From: Apostichopus japonicus
Taxonomy: Eukaryota > Echinodermata > Holothuroidea > Aspidochirotida > Stichopodidae
Assembly: GCF_037975245.1 (NCBI RefSeq)
Contig: NC_092574.1
Span: forward strand, 11,557,213-11,621,212
DNA: 64,000 bases
Reading direction: 5' to 3'
Part shown: piece by piece, positions 63,250 to 64,000 of the stretch
Numbering within the stretch: position 1 is the first letter of the stretch
Layout of the letters: each line of letters opens with the position of its first letter
Position numbers and translations under genes: made by a program
Notes under the pieces: model-generated
Database searches by the model: none
The model's input: the letters and a program-made list of their open reading frames with translations, nothing else
What the model was told of the DNA's origin: nothing

Positions 63250-64000
63250 CTGAGAAGTAAAAAGAGATTAAGAGAACATGGAAATTAAAATATGCTCAAT
63301 TTTTAAAAACAATTTCGAACAAATTAAAAATTAAAAATTAAATTTTTTCTATAAACAAAGTTACGCATCCATGTCCTTATTGCCTTGGAAGGTTAAGAAT
63401 GTTCAATTTCCTTGTATGACACAACGGAACAACTAAACAAACATTGGTTTTGTACTGTAGTCTAGTAAAGTAGAAATGCTTTCTATAAAATTGAATATTT
63501 ATACAACTGTGGAAGAAACTAGTCTCTACCATATCAGGGCTCTACAAATCCTATGTGCCGAGTGCCTTAACCCCTTACTACTGTATGTGGGCTACCTATT
63601 AAACTTCGGGCCCAAAAGCCAATTGTGCTACCAAAGATTCAATTTACTAACTTCCTTCACCATGTGGAGAAGTCAATTTCACTAGTTAGTCCAAGACTGC
63701 TTTGTACAAGTGTACACAGCAAAATTAATTGAACATTCCCACTGACACATCACACATGTCTAGCACTTGCCAAATTTATTGGCAATGATCCTTGAAAGTT
63801 CTTACACAATCAACAACTTTGTAAACAGCGCATATTCAGACATTCAAACAAAATACCTGTCACTAACAACAAAACAATAACCTTGTGACAAACTGAGGAA
63901 ACTTGTGGAAAACTGTTTGATAAAGACACTGCAGCCTACTACTAACATGCACAGTGCTTCTCAGCTCCAGTGAGAATAAAAATTCCAACATGTGGGAAAA
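63250..64000 (-). other. GTF3A: GTF3A upstream intron, to window edge
   Basis: Both strands were read for a further Cys2His2 exon and none was found. Ordinary AT-rich sequence. Confidence 0.5.

Overview
The window is animal nuclear DNA: about 60% AT, with short exons carrying GT/AG splice sites, long introns, satellites and decayed retroelements and DNA transposons. Short TAGGCCTA-like words recur at 23.5-23.8 and 25.4-25.5 kb, and the gene content fits a marine invertebrate deuterostome. My guess is an echinoderm, but that is inference and no feature proves the species.

Layout: (1) 0.7-4.4 kb, minus strand: the 5' part of a secreted glycoside hydrolase family 31 (GH31) maltase/sucrase-type gene with five trefoil domains. 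Five phase-compatible exons are seen, and the gene runs off the left edge. (2) 7.9-9.3 kb, minus strand: an uninterrupted ankyrin-repeat plus SOCS-box (ASB-like) gene. (3) 10.8-11.2 kb: an RTE-type LINE tail. (4) 14.0-17.4 kb, minus strand: a three-coding-exon gene for a small secreted Cys-rich protein that I do not recognise. (5) 17.9-24.4 kb: a 32-bp array, a ~178-bp satellite, a possible TATA promoter and an hAT-like MITE with an 8-bp target duplication. (6) 27-34 kb, plus strand: three decayed copies of one ABCC transporter exon, embedded in a ~78-bp intronic minisatellite and split by a 3.1-kb TA-flanked DNA transposon. (7) 34-40.6 kb: two LINEs placed tail to tail, the second interrupted by a 1.39-kb hAT-like insertion. 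(8) 41.2-42.8 kb, plus strand: the last two exons of SRP68, with an apparent one-base frameshift. (9) 44.6-46.6 kb: tRNA-derived repeats, including a nine-copy tandem array. (10) 46.8-54.4 kb: a ten-copy, ~761-bp satellite whose unit carries a 430-bp foldback and which shows a dimeric higher-order pattern. (11) 54.5-56.2 kb: MITEs and a GC-rich hairpin. (12) 58.5-63.3 kb, minus strand: a 37-bp minisatellite, then the last three exons of transcription factor IIIA (GTF3A), one intron of which is a tandem array of copies of the end of its own exon.

The genes do not form a pathway. They are separate animal genes: digestive or lysosomal glycosidase, ubiquitin-ligase adaptor, secreted peptide, membrane transporter remnant, protein targeting, and 5S rRNA transcription. 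The most unusual theme is that exons and splice sites sit directly against, or have been copied into, tandem repeats (GH31 intron 1, the ABCC copies, GTF3A). The other is the satellite made of large hairpins.
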